From NCBI GenBank assembly GCA_024867545.1, contig JANFNE010000001.1, positions 1,364,001 to 1,428,000 of the forward strand: a stretch of DNA of 64,000 bases, read 5' to 3'. The DNA is from Phytopythium helicoides (taxonomy: Eukaryota; Oomycota; Peronosporomycetes; Pythiales; Pythiaceae). A program made the translations under genes and the position numbers. Numbering within the stretch: position 1 is the first letter of the stretch; each line of letters begins with the position of its first letter. Below the pieces are notes generated by a model that was not told the DNA's origin, did no database searches, and worked only from the letters and a program-made list of their open reading frames with translations. Positions 1 to 11,724 of the stretch are shown in pieces.

Positions 1-1214
1 GCTACAATGTTCGAGACCTTTTCGGCAACGGAATATTTGGCGTTGACGATGAAAAATGGGTGCATCAGCGCAAGGTGGCAAGCCGTTTGTTTACACAGAA
101 GACGATGAGAGATTCCATGAAGGTGTGTATTCAGAAGCACGCAGCGACTCTCGTCGGTATTTTGGAGAAGCAAGAAGGTGGTGGATCAATCGACCTGTTT
201 AGTCTGCTAAATCGATTTACGATGGAAGCCTTTGCGGAGATTGGTTTTGGAATCCAGATGAACTCTTTGCATGATGGCAAGGAGCATCAGTTTCAGACGG
301 CTTTCGATGGCGCGCAACGTATTCTCGCTGTACGGTTCACTCGGCCTACTTGGTTTTGGAGAGCACAACGGTGGCTTGGCGTGGGGGTAGAGGGCGAGCT
401 GAAGCACTATATTCACGTCATCGATTCGACCGTGCTAAAGATTGTCACCCAGTCGATTGCGCGGTACAGTGACGTCGCCGCCTCCTGCGTTGAAGCAGCA
501 CCGTACAAGGACCTTGTGACGTTATTTCTTGACTCCATCGACATGGATCACCACCCTGTTCCTGATCCCAGATTTCTTCGCGATATGGCTGTAAATTTCC
601 TCGTTGCTGGCCGCGATACAACAGCGCAAGCACTTTCGTGGTTCTTTTACAATGTCGCTCTCCACCCCGAAGTCGAGATGAAGATTGTCGGTGAGATCAA
701 CAAGAACGTACCCTATCTAATGAAAGAAGAGGGGAAATCGATGGTACCGGACGTGAGTGAGCTGGTGTACCTCGAGGCCGCCCTTCGTGAGACCTTGAGA
801 CTGCATCCGTCGGTCCCCTGCGAGCAAAAGACCGCTGCTCGAGACGTCGTGCTTTCTGACGGGACCTTCGTCCCAAAGGACTCCATCTTGGGCATCCCGT
901 TTTACGCGATGGGTCGTATGCCGTACGTGTGGGGAAAAGACGCCGCCGAGTTCAAACCCGAGCGCTGGATCGACCCCGAGACGTGTCGTATCAGAGCTGA
1001 GCCTGCGAGCAAGTTCGTGGCGTTCAATGCTGGTCCGCGAATTTGTCTGGGCATGAACTTGGCTCTGCTGGAGATGAAGTTGGTGGCTGCGAGTGTATTG
1101 AGCAGGTTCAGCTTGTCGGTCGTGGATCCGGGGAGCGTGACGTACGCTTTCTCGCTGACACTGCCAATGAAAGATGGAATGCAAGTGAACATTTCGCGTC
1201 GACAGCAAGAGTAG
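1..1214 (+). CDS. Cytochrome P450, CYP86/CYP52-like, 5' end outside window
   Basis: Haem-thiolate monooxygenase of the fatty-acid omega-hydroxylase type (CYP86/CYP52 clan by resemblance; substrate inferred). The frame is open from base 3, beginning in the region just before the conserved WVHQRK C-helix segment, so about 120 N-terminal residues and the membrane anchor lie off the window. Visible: I-helix AGRDTTAQALSW, K-helix ETLR (ExxR), FKPERW, and haem loop FNAGPRICLG with the ligand Cys about 348 codons into the visible part. Ends with TAG at 1212-1214. It is first of a plus-strand P450 series and most like the next gene. No frameshift is seen. Confidence 0.93.
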   Translation, partial: YNVRDLFGNGIFGVDDEKWVHQRKVASRLFTQKTMRDSMKVCIQKHAATLVGILEKQEGGGSIDLFSLLNRFTMEAFAEIGFGIQMNSLHDGKEHQFQTAFDGAQRILAVRFTRPTWFWRAQRWLGVGVEGELKHYIHVIDSTVLKIVTQSIARYSDVAASCVEAAPYKDLVTLFLDSIDMDHHPVPDPRFLRDMAVNFLVAGRDTTAQALSWFFYNVALHPEVEMKIVGEINKNVPYLMKEEGKSMVPDVSELVYLEAALRETLRLHPSVPCEQKTAARDVVLSDGTFVPKDSILGIPFYAMGRMPYVWGKDAAEFKPERWIDPETCRIRAEPASKFVAFNAGPRICLGMNLALLEMKLVAASVLSRFSLSVVDPGSVTYAFSLTLPMKDGMQVNISRRQQE

Positions 1215-1635
1215 CATCGGCTCCGCGCACCAGTCGAACGTCGATCTCCACTCATTTTTGACGAGACCGACTCGAATTCATACAGAGGCTCCTCGAAGTC
1301 TCGTTTGCATGTAGGATTTGCCTGATCCTCCGGGATTTTCAACAACGTCGACCACGTGCTGGTGGTCTGACGTACGTTGAGGCAGTAAACATCGAGATAG
1401 ATTTCTCATAATCCGCCTGGTTTTCCCTCATCCTAACTGCACGTTATCCCATCTGTTTCTACTTGTACTGTACAGGAGCCGGTTGCAGCCCCCTTGAAGT
1501 CACCTACTTCAACGGCGATCGACCTGCATACGTAGTCCAAACTGAGCAGCTCTCTCACTCTCGCTTGCGGCTGCATTTCGCAATTGGCTTCGTCCAAGCA
1601 GCTCAACTCTGCTCTGCTTTGGTACTCGGGAGCCA
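1215..1635. other. Intergenic, P450 to P450
   Basis: 421 bp between two same-strand P450 genes. It should hold the terminator of the first and the promoter of the second. No convincing ORF, repeat or RNA gene was seen. Confidence 0.5.
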
Positions 1636-3306
1636 ATGGACCAAAGCCCGGCCGCCGTCGGTGCTGTCGCCCTTGGGGGCTTGCTGCTGGCCAGCTACGC
1701 CATCTCGGCGATCGCACACCAGCCCAAGAAGGAATACGTGGCGGAGGACGGCACCATCAAGCCGTACCGAACCGTCCATCAGCTGCCCAACACACTGCCG
1801 ATCCTCCGCAACACGGTGGATCTCACGACGAACCTCCCTCGCTTCCGAGAGTGGCTCACCGAGCTCTGCGAGAAATACAACGGCGACCCGTTCCTGACGC
1901 AGATGATCGGACAGCCCGACATGATCCTCGTATCGACTCCGGAGGCGATCGAGGACGTGCTCAAGAATCAGTTCGACGCCTTCCCCAAGGGGACGCATTT
2001 CAACGGCATCGTCCAAGACTTGCTCGGCCACGGCATCTTCGCTGTTGACGACGACAAGTGGGTGCATCAGCGCAAGACTGCCAGTCGGCTCTTCACGCTG
2101 CGGGCATTGCGCGAAACCATGAGTGAAAATATCCAGAAACACACGAACACGCTGCTCCGAATCATGGAGAGGCAGCCAGAGGGAGTGCCGCTGGATATGT
2201 TTCAGTTGCTCAACCGATTTACCTTGGAGGCGTTTGCCGAGATTGGGTTCGGTGCCCAAATGAACTGCCTCGACACCGAGGTAGAGCATCCGTTCCAGAC
2301 TGCGTTCGATGGAGCGCAGCGTTGCCTGGCTCTTCGCTTCCGACGCCCTCGCTTCGTGTGGAAGCTCCAGAGGTGGCTCAATATTGGCATTGAGAGCGAG
2401 CTGAAGCACCATATTGAAGTCATCGACTCGACAGCGCTCAACATCATCAAAGACTCGCTCCAACGTCGCCACAACGGCATCAAGACAGCGAACCCGGGTG
2501 GCGACATCGTGTCACTGTTCCTGGACACAATCGGCACGGACCCCACGGGAGAGAACTCGGCGGCAATCCCGTCGGAGTTCGACCCTGTCTACCTTCGAGA
2601 CATTGTCGTGAACTTCATCATTGCCGGACGTGACACCACTGCGCAAGCGCTGTCGTGGTTCTTCTTCTTAGTATCCCAACGCCCCGACATCGAGCGAAAG
2701 ATCCTCGAGGAAATCCGTCAGAAGCTTCCACAGCTGATGCAAGATCACAAGCCACCATCAATGGAAGACGTCGCGGAGCTCGTCTACCTCAACGCTGCTC
2801 TGCACGAAACACTGCGTCTGTATCCGTCAGTGCCAATGTCGAACAAAAAGACCGCCAAGGACACGGTGCTGTCGGATGGCACGTTCATCCGCGAGGGCGT
2901 GGTTGTTGGCATCTCGTTCTACTCGATGGGCCGCATGAAGTACGTTTGGGGCGAAGACGCCGCCGAGTTCAAGCCCGAGCGCTGGATCGACGCGAAGACC
3001 GGCCACTTCAGGGCTGAGTCCGCCAGCAAGTTCGTGGCCTTCAACGCCGGTCCGCGCACGTGCCTCGGCAAGAACCTGGCATTGATGGAGATGAAGGTCG
3101 TGGCTGCGAGCGTGCTGAGCAAGTTCCACCTGACCGTGGTGGATCCCGAGCAGGTGACGTACGCGCTGTCGCTGACGATGCCCATGAAGAACGGGCTCCC
3201 CGTGCTGCTCACGCCGAGACGCGCCGTAGTCGATGTAGTAGTCGGGCCTCCTTCGTGCATGGTCTGTTTGTTGCTCATGAGTATATCGCTCGCTGCATGT
3301 GCGTAA
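1636..3306 (+). CDS. Cytochrome P450, CYP86/CYP52-like, full length
   Basis: 556-residue microsomal P450. Domains: N-terminal hydrophobic anchor (about residues 5-27), proline-rich hinge (LPNTLPILRNT), C-helix WVHQRK, I-helix AGRDTT at 330-335 with the acid-alcohol pair Asp333-Thr334, ExxR at 391-394, FKPERW near 450, and haem loop FNAGPRTCLG with ligand Cys476. All signature residues are present, so it should be an active monooxygenase, probably of fatty acids (family inference). It has a single exon, as do the neighbouring P450s. Oddity: after the usual end (LLTPRR) the frame runs about 30 more residues with a hydrophobic stretch, absent from its neighbours. This may be readthrough past a small indel or a real tail. 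Confidence 0.93.
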   Translation: MDQSPAAVGAVALGGLLLASYAISAIAHQPKKEYVAEDGTIKPYRTVHQLPNTLPILRNTVDLTTNLPRFREWLTELCEKYNGDPFLTQMIGQPDMILVSTPEAIEDVLKNQFDAFPKGTHFNGIVQDLLGHGIFAVDDDKWVHQRKTASRLFTLRALRETMSENIQKHTNTLLRIMERQPEGVPLDMFQLLNRFTLEAFAEIGFGAQMNCLDTEVEHPFQTAFDGAQRCLALRFRRPRFVWKLQRWLNIGIESELKHHIEVIDSTALNIIKDSLQRRHNGIKTANPGGDIVSLFLDTIGTDPTGENSAAIPSEFDPVYLRDIVVNFIIAGRDTTAQALSWFFFLVSQRPDIERKILEEIRQKLPQLMQDHKPPSMEDVAELVYLNAALHETLRLYPSVPMSNKKTAKDTVLSDGTFIREGVVVGISFYSMGRMKYVWGEDAAEFKPERWIDAKTGHFRAESASKFVAFNAGPRTCLGKNLALMEMKVVAASVLSKFHLTVVDPEQVTYALSLTMPMKNGLPVLLTPRRAVVDVVVGPPSCMVCLLLMSISLAACA

Positions 3307-3786
3307 TGCTGAGATGTGTGGAAGAAAACTCCCCACATGAACCGCCACGTGCGACTTGGATTCGTTTCTACATGAGTGCTCTTCGCGTTCATCCACACCT
3401 CACTCAGACGACCCTGGGCCGATCCGACAGGCGACGCATGACGTGCGTGCGCGGCTCCTCGACAAGGCGACGCTGCTGTTGACTCGTGCTGCTAGGACTG
3501 ACGGGCCCATCGAAACGAATCGAAACTCCTGGCGGTCAGACAGTGGCGTCGGTTGATATCGCCTCCGCGGATCGACGGCCGCGAGCCACCGCACGACAGG
3601 GTGGCGATCAGTTCAGCGGCTCGAGGTTCGACTCATCGCTGGCGTTTGGATGCGTCTCGCCGAGCGGAAGTCTCGGTCGCTCCGTCGTGGTCGGGGCTCG
3701 ACGCAGGGGGGCTGCCGGCGTCGCGTTATTCCTGAAAACTGCTCGAGCTGTGTACTGTATCCGTCGAACGCTCGATCCCAACCGAG
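3307..3786. other. Intergenic, P450 to P450
   Basis: 480 bp without a convincing gene; presumably the promoter of the following P450. No repeat noticed. Confidence 0.45.
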
Positions 3787-5402
3787 ATGCTGCTGCCGAT
3801 CTCCATCAACTCTCCGGCCGTGTGGCTGTCTGTGCTACTCTCCATGCTGCTACTGACGTCTGCGAAGCGCATGGGAGCTGTCCGGAAGCTGCGGAAGCAA
3901 ATCTCTGTTGCCAGATCAACGCAAGTGCTGCCTAAGTCGCTTGGCTCGGCTATGGCGAAACACCGTCGCGATCTACCGCAACGCAGGGAGGATGCATGAC
4001 TGGACGACAGACAATTGCAAGCGTCTCAATGGAGCTCCTTTCGTGTTGAAGGTCTCTGGGGAACCCCGATCAGCTCGTGGTGTACACGCCTGCTCACATG
4101 GAGGACGTGCTCAAGACGCACTTTGCAAACTTTCCAAAGGGCGAATATGTGAGCGATGTGGTGCACGACCTCGTGGGCGACGGCATCTTCGCGGCGGATG
4201 GAGCCAAGTGGGTCCACCAACGCAAAACAGTGAGTGCTCTGTTCTCCAAGCGCGCGCTGCGAGACTCGATGACTACCGTCATCCAACAGCGAGCCAAGGT
4301 GCTCTATACAGTGCTTGCGAGCCAATGCACGGACCAATCGATCGACTTGAGCAAACTCCTCAGTCGATTCACGATGGAGACGTTCGCAGAAATCGGCTTT
4401 GGCATCCGCATGGACTGCTTGCAGCGGGAGAACGAACATCCGTTCCAGACTGCATTCGACCGAGCACAGCGTGCGATCGCAGCGCGATTTCTTCTGCCTC
4501 GATGGGCCTGGAAGCTTGCGCGGTGGCTGCAGGTTGGACGTGAGAAGCAGCTTCAGCGAGACCTCGGAGTCATCAACTCGACCGTCGTGGGAATCATTGA
4601 GGGAGCATGCCAACAACATCGCCACGACCATCACAGCTGTAATGTCGATGATGTGGAGGAGCCACTTAATCAGCAGCGCGCGAGCGATATTGTGTCGCTC
4701 TTTCTTGAAAGTATGCGTGAAGATGGATCGGCTGACATTGATCCGATGTATCTGCGCGACATTGTCGTGACATTCGTTATGGCTGGTCGTGACTCAATTG
4801 CACAAGCTACGAGCTGGTTCTTCTACTGTCTGAGTATCAACCCAAGTGTTGAAGAACACATTCGACAAGAGCTGGCGTTGCATGGTATCGGGTCCATCGA
4901 CATGAACTCGCCCGACGACGATCAATCGATGCTGACGATGGACCAGATGCACGACCTCGTGTACCTTGAGGCCGCGCTGAAGGAGACCCTCCGGCTGTTT
5001 CCTTCTGTCCCATTCTTTCGTCGTCGAGCAGTGAACGATGTAGTGCTGTCCGACGGAACTTTCGTTCGCGCGAACTCGACCGTCGCGCTCGCCACGTACG
5101 CTATGGCACGGATGCCGTTCGTGTGGGGCGAGGACGCCGCGCAGTTCAAGCCCGAACGGTGGCTGGATCCTGCCACGGGGCGGCTCCAGTGTGTGTCACC
5201 CTTTAAATTCAGCGCCTTCAACGCCGGCCCGCGAACGTGCGTGGGCAAGAACCTGGCCATGCTCGAGATGAAGCTACTGGTCGTGGGGCTGCTTCGGCGC
5301 TTCCGCATCGCAGTCGATCACCCCGAGCGCGTGACGTACGACTGCTCCATGAGCCTGGCGATCAAGGGCCCGCTGCTCACTCGCGTCTCGCTCGTCCACT
5401 AG
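3787..5402 (+). pseudogene. Cytochrome P450, frameshifted in N-terminal quarter
   Basis: P450 of the same clan. The ATG at 3787 opens a hydrophobic anchor in frame 1. P450-like sequence then continues in frame 2 (a RMHDW segment near 3990-4050) and from about 4055 in frame 3 (NPDQLVVYTPAHMEDVL) to TAG at 5402. At least two indels therefore break the first 90 codons; the remaining 441 codons are clean. I-helix is AGRDSIAQ, with Ser in place of the usual catalytic Thr; K-helix is ETLR; haem loop is FNAGPRTCVG. No splice sites were found that would restore the frame. It is either a recent pseudogene or, given frameshifts in essential genes nearby, an intact gene with assembly errors. Confidence 0.8.
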
Positions 5403-5555
5403 ACCACAACAATGTACTCTACTCCCCCACTCCATCCACGCGCCTTGTTGAACTCATAGATCGCATCACAAGTGTAGCCATGTAGCCATTCCCAATCCAA
5501 AAGGTATCCAGTCATACTTGTGCGCCGATATGTCACTGAAAAGAGGGAACACTAA

Positions 5556-8500
5556 CGAGAAAGGCGGCAACTGCGAGGATGGCGCCGGTGCCCTGCATGG
5601 ACCGAGCGCGAGTGGCGCCCGCTGGCGCTGGAGCTCGTGGAGCGTCTGGACCGCTCGGCGTGGTGCGAGCCAAGACGCAGATGCAGCTGCCTGACGCTGA
5701 GGCGGGCGCCTGTAGCCCTCCAGGAGCGCCAGGAGGGGCTGCTGCTGCGCGCGGACCGCGTGGTGGGCAAGCTGTACAAGGGCGGCTTCCTGGAGAGCAC
5801 GCGGCCACAGGTGCTGAGCCAGGCGCGCGCGCTGGCCACCAAGTTCCGCGTGCACTCGCTGGACGAACGCGCGGAGAGGCTGGAGCGACTGGCGGGCGAG
5901 TGCGACTTCCAGGTGCTCAAGATGCTGATGGAGCTGGCGGTGCGACCGACCGCGGCGTCGGATGAGAGGATCCGGGTCGACGCGGTGGAGGAAGGGCAGA
6001 GCGAGTATTACATGAGGCTGGCGGAGCTGAAGGCTAAGGAGGAGGAAGGAGAGGCCAAAGAGCAAGAGCTGCGGGACCAGCTAATTGATGAAATGGTCGA
6101 GATCTCGACCAATGACGACTGGTACCAGGAATGGGACGCCACGAGCGATGAGGATGAAGACATGAACAGCGTTGCAAGCGATGAGATAGGCAAGCCGGCT
6201 CCGTGGCCTGCGGAGTCGTCATTCGCGCAGATGCGAAGACCTAAACGGACTAGTGCCGCGATGGAGGAGGAAGATGCCGTGGAGGAAGATGCAGCTGTCA
6301 ACAATTCGCTACAGTCAACTACAAACCGTGCGCAAGCATCATTGTCAAGCTCGGGCCTGGCAGAGCTATCTGACGACGAGCTGCACGATTTCCTAGTGAG
6401 CCAGAATTTCCAGCTTGTTGATACGTCCTCAGGGCATTTCGATACCCGACAGGACGAACTTGATTTCCAACAAGATACAATATCCATTGAATTGGACTCT
6501 CAAGAACTTGCCCCCTCGCGCTTTTCCATGGACAGACCTTGGCTGCTGTGTTCTTCTGTCGTTGTAGACTCTTCGAAACGGACTCGTCAGACAGATGCTT
6601 CCCCCGTGATCACCTTGATCCATGAAGAAACCTGCATCAACATGGTGTTCAGAGCCCTCCAAGGAGTTGAATCTGATCTTTTTGAAATGTTTCCTTCGAG
6701 CTGCAAGCGTCAAGTCTTCAACCGACAAATTAACACATCGGAATTTCGGCTCACGCCTCTTGCGCAACGCGTATCTGTCAGTCATTTGTCACCCGGTGCT
6801 TTCAAAATCGCTCTTCAAGAGTTTGCTACTACGGCTACGGATCTTGAACTTCTGCGGACCTACCAAGAACAGCTAAGACTACTGTCTATGGATGCCTTTT
6901 CTATTGTTACTTTGGATGGGCTCTCCAGTGCTTTGTCTGAAGTTTTGATGCTTATAGATGCTACGATATTGGCAGCAGAGCAAGAATGTCATCACTGCAA
7001 CGATGAGAATAGCCCTGATGATAGCACAGAATTACCGGTTTCTTGGTTTGCCCGCAATGCGTCACGCACACAGTCAACACTTCTTGGGGTTCGACGTCGT
7101 CTGATAACTACTTTTCGAATAGTCTCCTGGCTGTCGCGCGTTCTACCTCCTTGCTTGGAAGTATGCCAGCAGAACGAGCATACAGATATCCACCAACCTA
7201 GCAAGTGTTCGAGCTGGTTGTTGACCTCGTTATATCGACAGCTCGATGTAGAGCTCCTAGAGGAGACGCAGAATAGTCTTCTGGCCATCAACGACGAAGA
7301 TTTGGTTGGCGAGTGGAAGTGGAGCCGATGTGATGTGCTTCAACATTTATTCGTAGGCGCGCTGTGTCCCTTACATCGATATTCTTACCAACTTGCTGTT
7401 TGACCAGCGAGGTTGGTCTGTCACCGAAATATCTGAGCTGCCTGCCGAGTTGTTTTTCGTCAATTCATCCCAACCTGTGTCAACAATAGAGGATCAAAGC
7501 TTTCGAGCTGGTCTCTCCCAGCTAACATCATATGACATTGACGCAACAATGGTGCCAGAGTTTTTGGTGCCTTATATTGAGCCAATGAGAATGGCCATTT
7601 CAAGTCGGCAGCTTATGAACCATTTTCTCTCGATGGACTCGAGCAAAAGAACAGACTCGCACGAGCTAAATCATCCTCCGTGGTCGCTACGAGATCAGAT
7701 CACAGAAGGTATCGTTTCCACAAGAAGTTACTCCACGGAAGGAGCACTGCAAACTCTCCCAAGAGCACGAAAAACTCAGGATCAACGAAATTTATCAAGT
7801 CTGATGAAGTTAGACTTTGAGGCTGTTTCTGCGAAGCAGCTTCTCTGTACGAAAGTTTGGGAGCACCACTTGAAGACAGGGTAATGTAATATGTTTTCAG
7901 CTGCATGTGAACCCTTCAAGCTAACTGTGGATGATATATGTAGTGCCAAGTCCTGAATGGTGCAATCGCGGTCATCTTTCGTGAGCGCCTGCAGTACCTG
8001 GATTACATCCAAACACTCCGGCAGTTTGTGCTCATGCAGCAGGTACCATTTACTCTTTCGAAAATGATTTGATATAATGTCAACTCAGTGACTGATTGGC
8101 AATGTTTTTTTTTGTGCTGTGATGAGTAGCAAGATGTTTTCGGCATATTCTGCAAACAAATTGTGGCGCAGATTGTGCGCGATCCAGTTGGATGGGCGAA
8201 TAGCGAGCGTATAAACGCCAGTTTTCAGAATGCGATCCAGCAAATGTCGGACGAGAAAATGGTGTCGCCTGCATTGCGTCAAATTGCTGAACGAATTCAC
8301 ATCCGTATCGACTCAAAACAACTGAATTCACAGCTACTCTCCAGAAAAATTGATATCGGTTCGATCAGGTGTCTATACTTCACGCTATCGGCCCCGCAGC
8401 CTTTGCGGGTTCTTTTCAGTTCGAGCATTATGGAAAAGTATTCTAGAATCTCTATTTTCTTGCTCCAGGTGAAGGCAGTGGAGTCAACGATCATTCAGGT

Positions 8501-9517
8501 ACGGTGTTTTTTCCTACCACTAACAGGGATATCACGCTAAATCTACTTGGTGACAGTTCAAGCGTGGGATTCGGTATCGCAAGTCATTCTCGCGGTAAGG
8601 TCGTTGCTGACTCCAATATTTGTCACTGTATCTCTCATCGAGTATGAATGGACGGCACTAGGTTTGAGGACGATTTGCGTGCGCCGCTTCTGCAACTTGC
8701 GGACATGCTGCACTACACAAAGAGCCTCCTTGCATACCTCACAGACCAGGTTCGCAAACTCAATGCTAGCATATCTCTTGAGACAACCCTTTTGACGATG
8801 TGCATGGATTCAGATTGTGAGCGAGGAGTGGGCGACATGCTGCCATGTATTGAGATCCTCCACTGATCTAGCCGAGGTGCGTAGAACAAGAGTGCGATAA
8901 TCATCGTTGTATTCTGTCTAACTCATTTACTGCAAATATGTTTCTTCACAGATGGACGCGACGCATGAGGCCTACCTTGATCAACTGCTAAATCGCTTCT
9001 TCCTGCTCGACAAGGTAAGTTATGCAAAGTTACATACGTATGGAGTGCCCTACTAACGACAGCATTCATAGCATGCAACGGTGACCCAGTACATTCTGAG
9101 CACGTTCAATCAGATCATGCGCTATGTCCGGCTGCTGGATGACTGCGTGACAGTATCGGACCGGTTCCTTGGTGTGGAGGGTGAGCACGAGGATGTCATT
9201 CATTCCACTGAAGCCAATCCAGCAACTCGTGGCGCTCCATATTTACTCTCCCTGGTAATATCGAGCGGCGCGACGACATGGAGAAGTGCTCAGGGGAATT
9301 TCGCCGCCAGTCCCATTTCCTGGTTGTGATGCTGACTGCCATGGCGAAGCACAGTACGTCGACTCACGTTACCGAAATCCTTACCCGGTTGAACTTCAAC
9401 TACTTCTACCACGACCAGCTGCAAGATCGACGAGGAGGATACTCGACGGCTCGACCACAGCCAGCGCCAAAATCGATGCTCTCTCGTCAGCGTACATGGC
9501 CCCTAAAGGCAAAGTAG
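5556..9517 (+). CDS. Gamma-tubulin complex component (Spc97/Spc98 family, GCP5/6-like)
   Basis: Microtubule-nucleation protein of the gamma-tubulin ring complex. N-terminal GCP motif: LLTSLYRQLDVELL preceded by LRTYQEQLRLLS. Middle: PYIDILTNLLFDQRGW. C-terminal gamma-tubulin-binding half: LRQFVLMQQ, FSSSIMEKYSRI, YLDQLLNRFFLLDK, and the family signature ILTRLNFNYFY near the end. Introns with clear GT-AG ends are seen at about 7881-7943, 8042-8130, 8499-8557, 8596-8662, 8749-8816, 8878-8951 and 9016-9072; exact splices are approximate. Two places need an indel: about 7365 (frame 3 to frame 1) and about 9255. The first intron also does not join cleanly in frame. No ATG is seen in the opening frame after 5556, so the true start may be in an undetected upstream exon. 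The long insert after residue 100 suggests GCP5/6 rather than GCP2/3. Confidence 0.85.
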
Positions 9518-9870
9518 AACTATTCATCATCTGATCCTCAGTGATCTTGTGTGCGGCTGTTGAAGTTGACGCGATTATGGCAATCAACGCGAGCCGTTAT
9601 CCAGCCAACTGTTAGCATATTCGTCCAATCATCAAGTGTATTTTTCAGCGGAAGTAGTTTCGATTGGGCGAAATCTTGAACAGCATCGACCAGTTCAACA
9701 TCAACATCAACAGGTGCAGGAACCCACTTCCCGTGCCGAATCCTCCAGAGTGCTCTGACGTTCGTGGCAGCAAAAGGACGATTTGAGCGCACTGATCTCG
9801 TCGCAGTCTCCAACTTTCGCCCTCCCCAGCACTTCCAGATTTTTTTCTTTTTCCAAGAGGAGAATTGAGC
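9518..9870. other. Intergenic between GCP and P450
   Basis: 353 bp, no gene recognised; likely the promoter of the downstream P450. Confidence 0.45.
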
Positions 9871-11527
9871 ATGCTTGAGTGGGCATTCTCGTCGCCAACA
9901 TGGTCGGTGTTGGGTGCATCCCTGGCAATACCGCCCGGCGCTATTGCATGGGTGCTGATCGGGATTGTTGCTATCGCCCTCTTTGATGCCATGCGCAAGC
10001 CCAAGGTTTTATTTGGGACTCGTCCACCACATCGACTCCCGTCCACGCTCCCCATCCTTGAGAACACCATCGACATGATTCGAGCGTCAAGTCGCATCCA
10101 CGACTGGACTGTAAGCGCGATGGAGGATTTCAACTTCGAGCCTTATATGGCCAAATCTATCGGTGCCCCATTCATGACAATGCTGTGCTCACCGGAGGCG
10201 TTCGAGGATGTCTTCAAGACGCACTTCGATGCGTTCCCCAAGGGAGACTTCCAAACCGGAAATCTACAAGACCTGCTTGGAAATGGCATCTTCGCCGTTG
10301 ATGGAGAGAAGTGGGCCGCACAGCGCAAGACTGCGAGCAGACTCTTCACCATGCGAGCGCTACGGGACTCCATGACATCGACCATTCAGAAACATTCGGT
10401 TGTGCTGCACGAGATCTTCGAGAGAGCGAGCACCAGCGGTGAACCTATTGATTTATTCAAGCTCTTCAACCGGTTCACCATCGAGGCGTTCGCTGAGATT
10501 GGCTTTGGCGTGACTATGGGGTGCCTAGATAGTGAGGAGGAACATCCCTTCCAGCGCGCCTTTGACAGCGCTCAGCGACGACTTGTACTTCGTTTCTTAC
10601 GCCCGAACTGGTTTTGGAAAGGTCAGAGGCTGCTTGGCATTGGCGGTGAAGGACAGCTTCGACGAGATATGGACGTTATCAACACAACAGTGTTGGACAT
10701 CATCCACAAGTCGATGGCTCACAGGCATCAAAGTCATCAGGCTGTCGACTTGCACTCAACTGAAGGATCAGCTGAGGAAAGCAAGAACGATATAGTGTCG
10801 CTGTTTCTGGACAACTATGCGACCATTATGGGTGGGGACAGTTCTGCTCCGTTCGACCCGATATTTCTACGCGACATCGTGATTAACTTCCTCATTGCCG
10901 GACGAGACACCACCGCTCAAGCGTTGTCGTGGTTCTTCTACTGCTTGGATCAGAATCCAAGAGTAGCGGACAGAATTCGAGAGGAGTTGGCTGAGAAGCT
11001 CCCAAAACTCTTTGATCGGACCAAATCTTCAATTCCGTCGATGGAGCATGTTTCCCGACTAGTGTATCTCGAGGCAGCGCTGAAGGAGACACTGCGACTG
11101 TATCCGTCAGTTCCAGTCTCAACCAAAGATGCAGTTCGCGATGTGGTGCTCTCTGATGGAACGCCTATTCCGAAAGGGTCGACTGTTATGCTTATGTTCT
11201 ACGCGATGGGTCGAAACCCAAACGTGTGGGGACCGGACGCGAAGGAATTCAAGCCAGAGCGTTGGCTTGACACGTCTTCGAAGGAGCCCAAAATCGTGAG
11301 TGCCTCGGCATTCAAATTCATCGCATTCAACGCTGGCCCACGGATGTGTCTAGGGTATGAACCTGGCCATGCTGGAGATGAAGTTGATTGTTGCGTCAGT
11401 GTTGAGCCGTTTCCGTGTGAAGCTCACGCATCCCGAGGATGTGACGTATGACGTATCAGTCACACTTCCAATCAAAGGAGCCCTTCTTGCTCACGTCGAC
11501 CAGCTGCGGACATCAGCCGCAGCATGA
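9871..11527 (+). CDS. Cytochrome P450, CYP86/CYP52-like, one-base frameshift after haem loop
   Basis: Starts at ATG 9871 (an in-frame TTG lies at 9865). Hydrophobic anchor at residues 15-40, hinge LPSTLPILENT, I-helix AGRDTTAQALSW, K-helix ETLR, FKPERW, haem loop FNAGPRMCLG. Directly after the haem loop an extra T at about 11356 shifts the frame to a stop at 11451. Skipping it gives the normal P450 C-terminus (MNLAMLEMKLIVASVLSRF onward) to TGA at 11525-11527. Everything downstream of the indel is conserved, so the lesion is very recent or an assembly error. Otherwise the catalytic set is complete. Confidence 0.88.
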
Positions 11528-11724
11528 GGAGTTGGGCACGGGACTCCTTTGTCCTCAAGCTTGAGTGGGCGCTTGATTCATGAATCACGTTGTCAAATTC
11601 GCGTGGTGTCGTTATCAGCTAGCCTCGGCATGATACCATGGATGGCGCAATCATCATTGGAATGTAACGATGAACGGTAATTCATTGCAGAAGTCTAGCA
11701 TTTCTCAAAATCTACCAACCCACA

